Below, piece by piece: positions 14,846 through 15,070 of a stretch of DNA of 15,070 nt; position 1 is the first letter of the stretch, and the number at the start of each line of letters is the position of its first letter. The notes beneath the pieces were generated by a model that was not told the origin of the DNA, searched no databases, and saw nothing but the letters and a program-made list of their open reading frames with translations. A program made the position numbers and the translations under genes. The stretch covers positions 1-15,070 of the forward strand of contig PJAB01001358.1 in the NCBI GenBank assembly GCA_002887195.1, given 5' to 3'. The stretch comes from Chrysochromulina parva. Lineage: Eukaryota > Haptophyta > Prymnesiales > Chrysochromulinaceae.

Positions 14846-15070
14846 ATGGGGCACCGTACCGTAATTAATTCTAGCCGTGGGGGACCACTTGAGCACAGGG
14901 CATCTCTCGTCCGAGCGGAGTATGAGGCAGCGGCTGCCGCACTCGACACCCGGACAGCAGCCTGGTACATTCGGACGGGGACCGCCGCCCCAGTCGGGGC
15001 ACCGACGGCAGTCGATATCCTCGCTTCGTTCCCTCCAGTTCGCGGCCTGGTCTTTGGCAGCACCGCTTGC
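14846..15070 (+). CDS. Partial open frame, cut by the window edge
   Basis: Seventy-five codons from an ATG with G at +4 run open to the last base of the window; the frame is also open upstream to a TAG at 14774. The protein has a charged helical part (LEHRASLVRAEYEAAAAAL) and ends in FPPVRGLVFGS. That ending reminds me of a phrase seen in protist retroelement polyproteins (a VRGLVFG-type segment before the reverse transcriptase), but this is an impression and not a match I can verify. A TATA-like box and long direct repeats upstream fit a mobile element 5' end. The antisense frame at 14797-15063 is judged a shadow. Unknown function otherwise. Confidence 0.45.
   Translation, partial: MGHRTVINSSRGGPLEHRASLVRAEYEAAAAALDTRTAAWYIRTGTAAPVGAPTAVDILASFPPVRGLVFGSTAC

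Noticed and set aside
14797..15063. 88-codon minus-strand frame
   Set aside because: Low-complexity Ala/Arg composition; the plus-strand frame has a TATA-like box and better character.

Overview
The window reads as nuclear DNA of a GC-rich, intron-poor, gene-dense unicellular alga. Almost every long reading frame carries a eukaryote-specific domain: a PARP-like ADP-ribosyltransferase fold, an STI1 motif with ARM repeats, a COPI-associated Golgi membrane family, a MYND zinc finger with helical repeats, and UBA plus WW domains. Starts are ATG, often with A or G at -3. No Shine-Dalgarno-led operons are seen. A CPBP protease gene whose N-terminus could be a plastid-targeting leader fits a photosynthetic protist. 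A haptophyte or similar alga is my best guess, but that is an inference from style and not from a marker gene.

Layout from left to right: a minus-strand gene for a long helical protein ending in a divergent PARP-like domain (188-2401), with an internal tandem duplication. A 520-bp divergent spacer follows, then a plus-strand gene for a 932-residue STI1 + ARM protein (2922-5720) and a four-helix COPI_assoc (TVP15-like) protein (5925-6470). After a gene-free, partly very GC-rich stretch come two minus-strand frames: an ankyrin-like one (6909-7493) and an ARM-like/MYND one (7651-8709). They are separated only by a 64-bp tandem repeat that carries the MYND stop codon, so they may be two halves of one ancestral gene. 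A 206-bp divergent spacer leads to a plus-strand UBA/WW scaffold gene (8916-11303). Next come a non-coding stretch of nearly 700 bp, a 66-residue single-pass membrane protein gene (11990-12190), a convergent minus-strand CPBP intramembrane protease gene (12357-13589), and a divergent plus-strand histidine phosphatase gene (13739-14458). The right end holds a GTAA microsatellite, two 81-bp-period direct repeats, a TATA-like box and the first 75 codons of an open frame cut by the window edge, possibly the start of a retroelement.

The genes do not form an obvious pathway. The shared themes are protein interaction and modification (PARP-like, ARM, MYND, UBA, WW, ankyrin), tight divergent pairs sharing short promoters, and coding regions grown by recent tandem duplication. 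The points most worth a second look are the degenerate PARP-like protein, the 64-bp repeat that terminates the MYND frame, and the repeat-flanked partial ORF at the right edge. I did not find a clear, wholly new multi-gene system.
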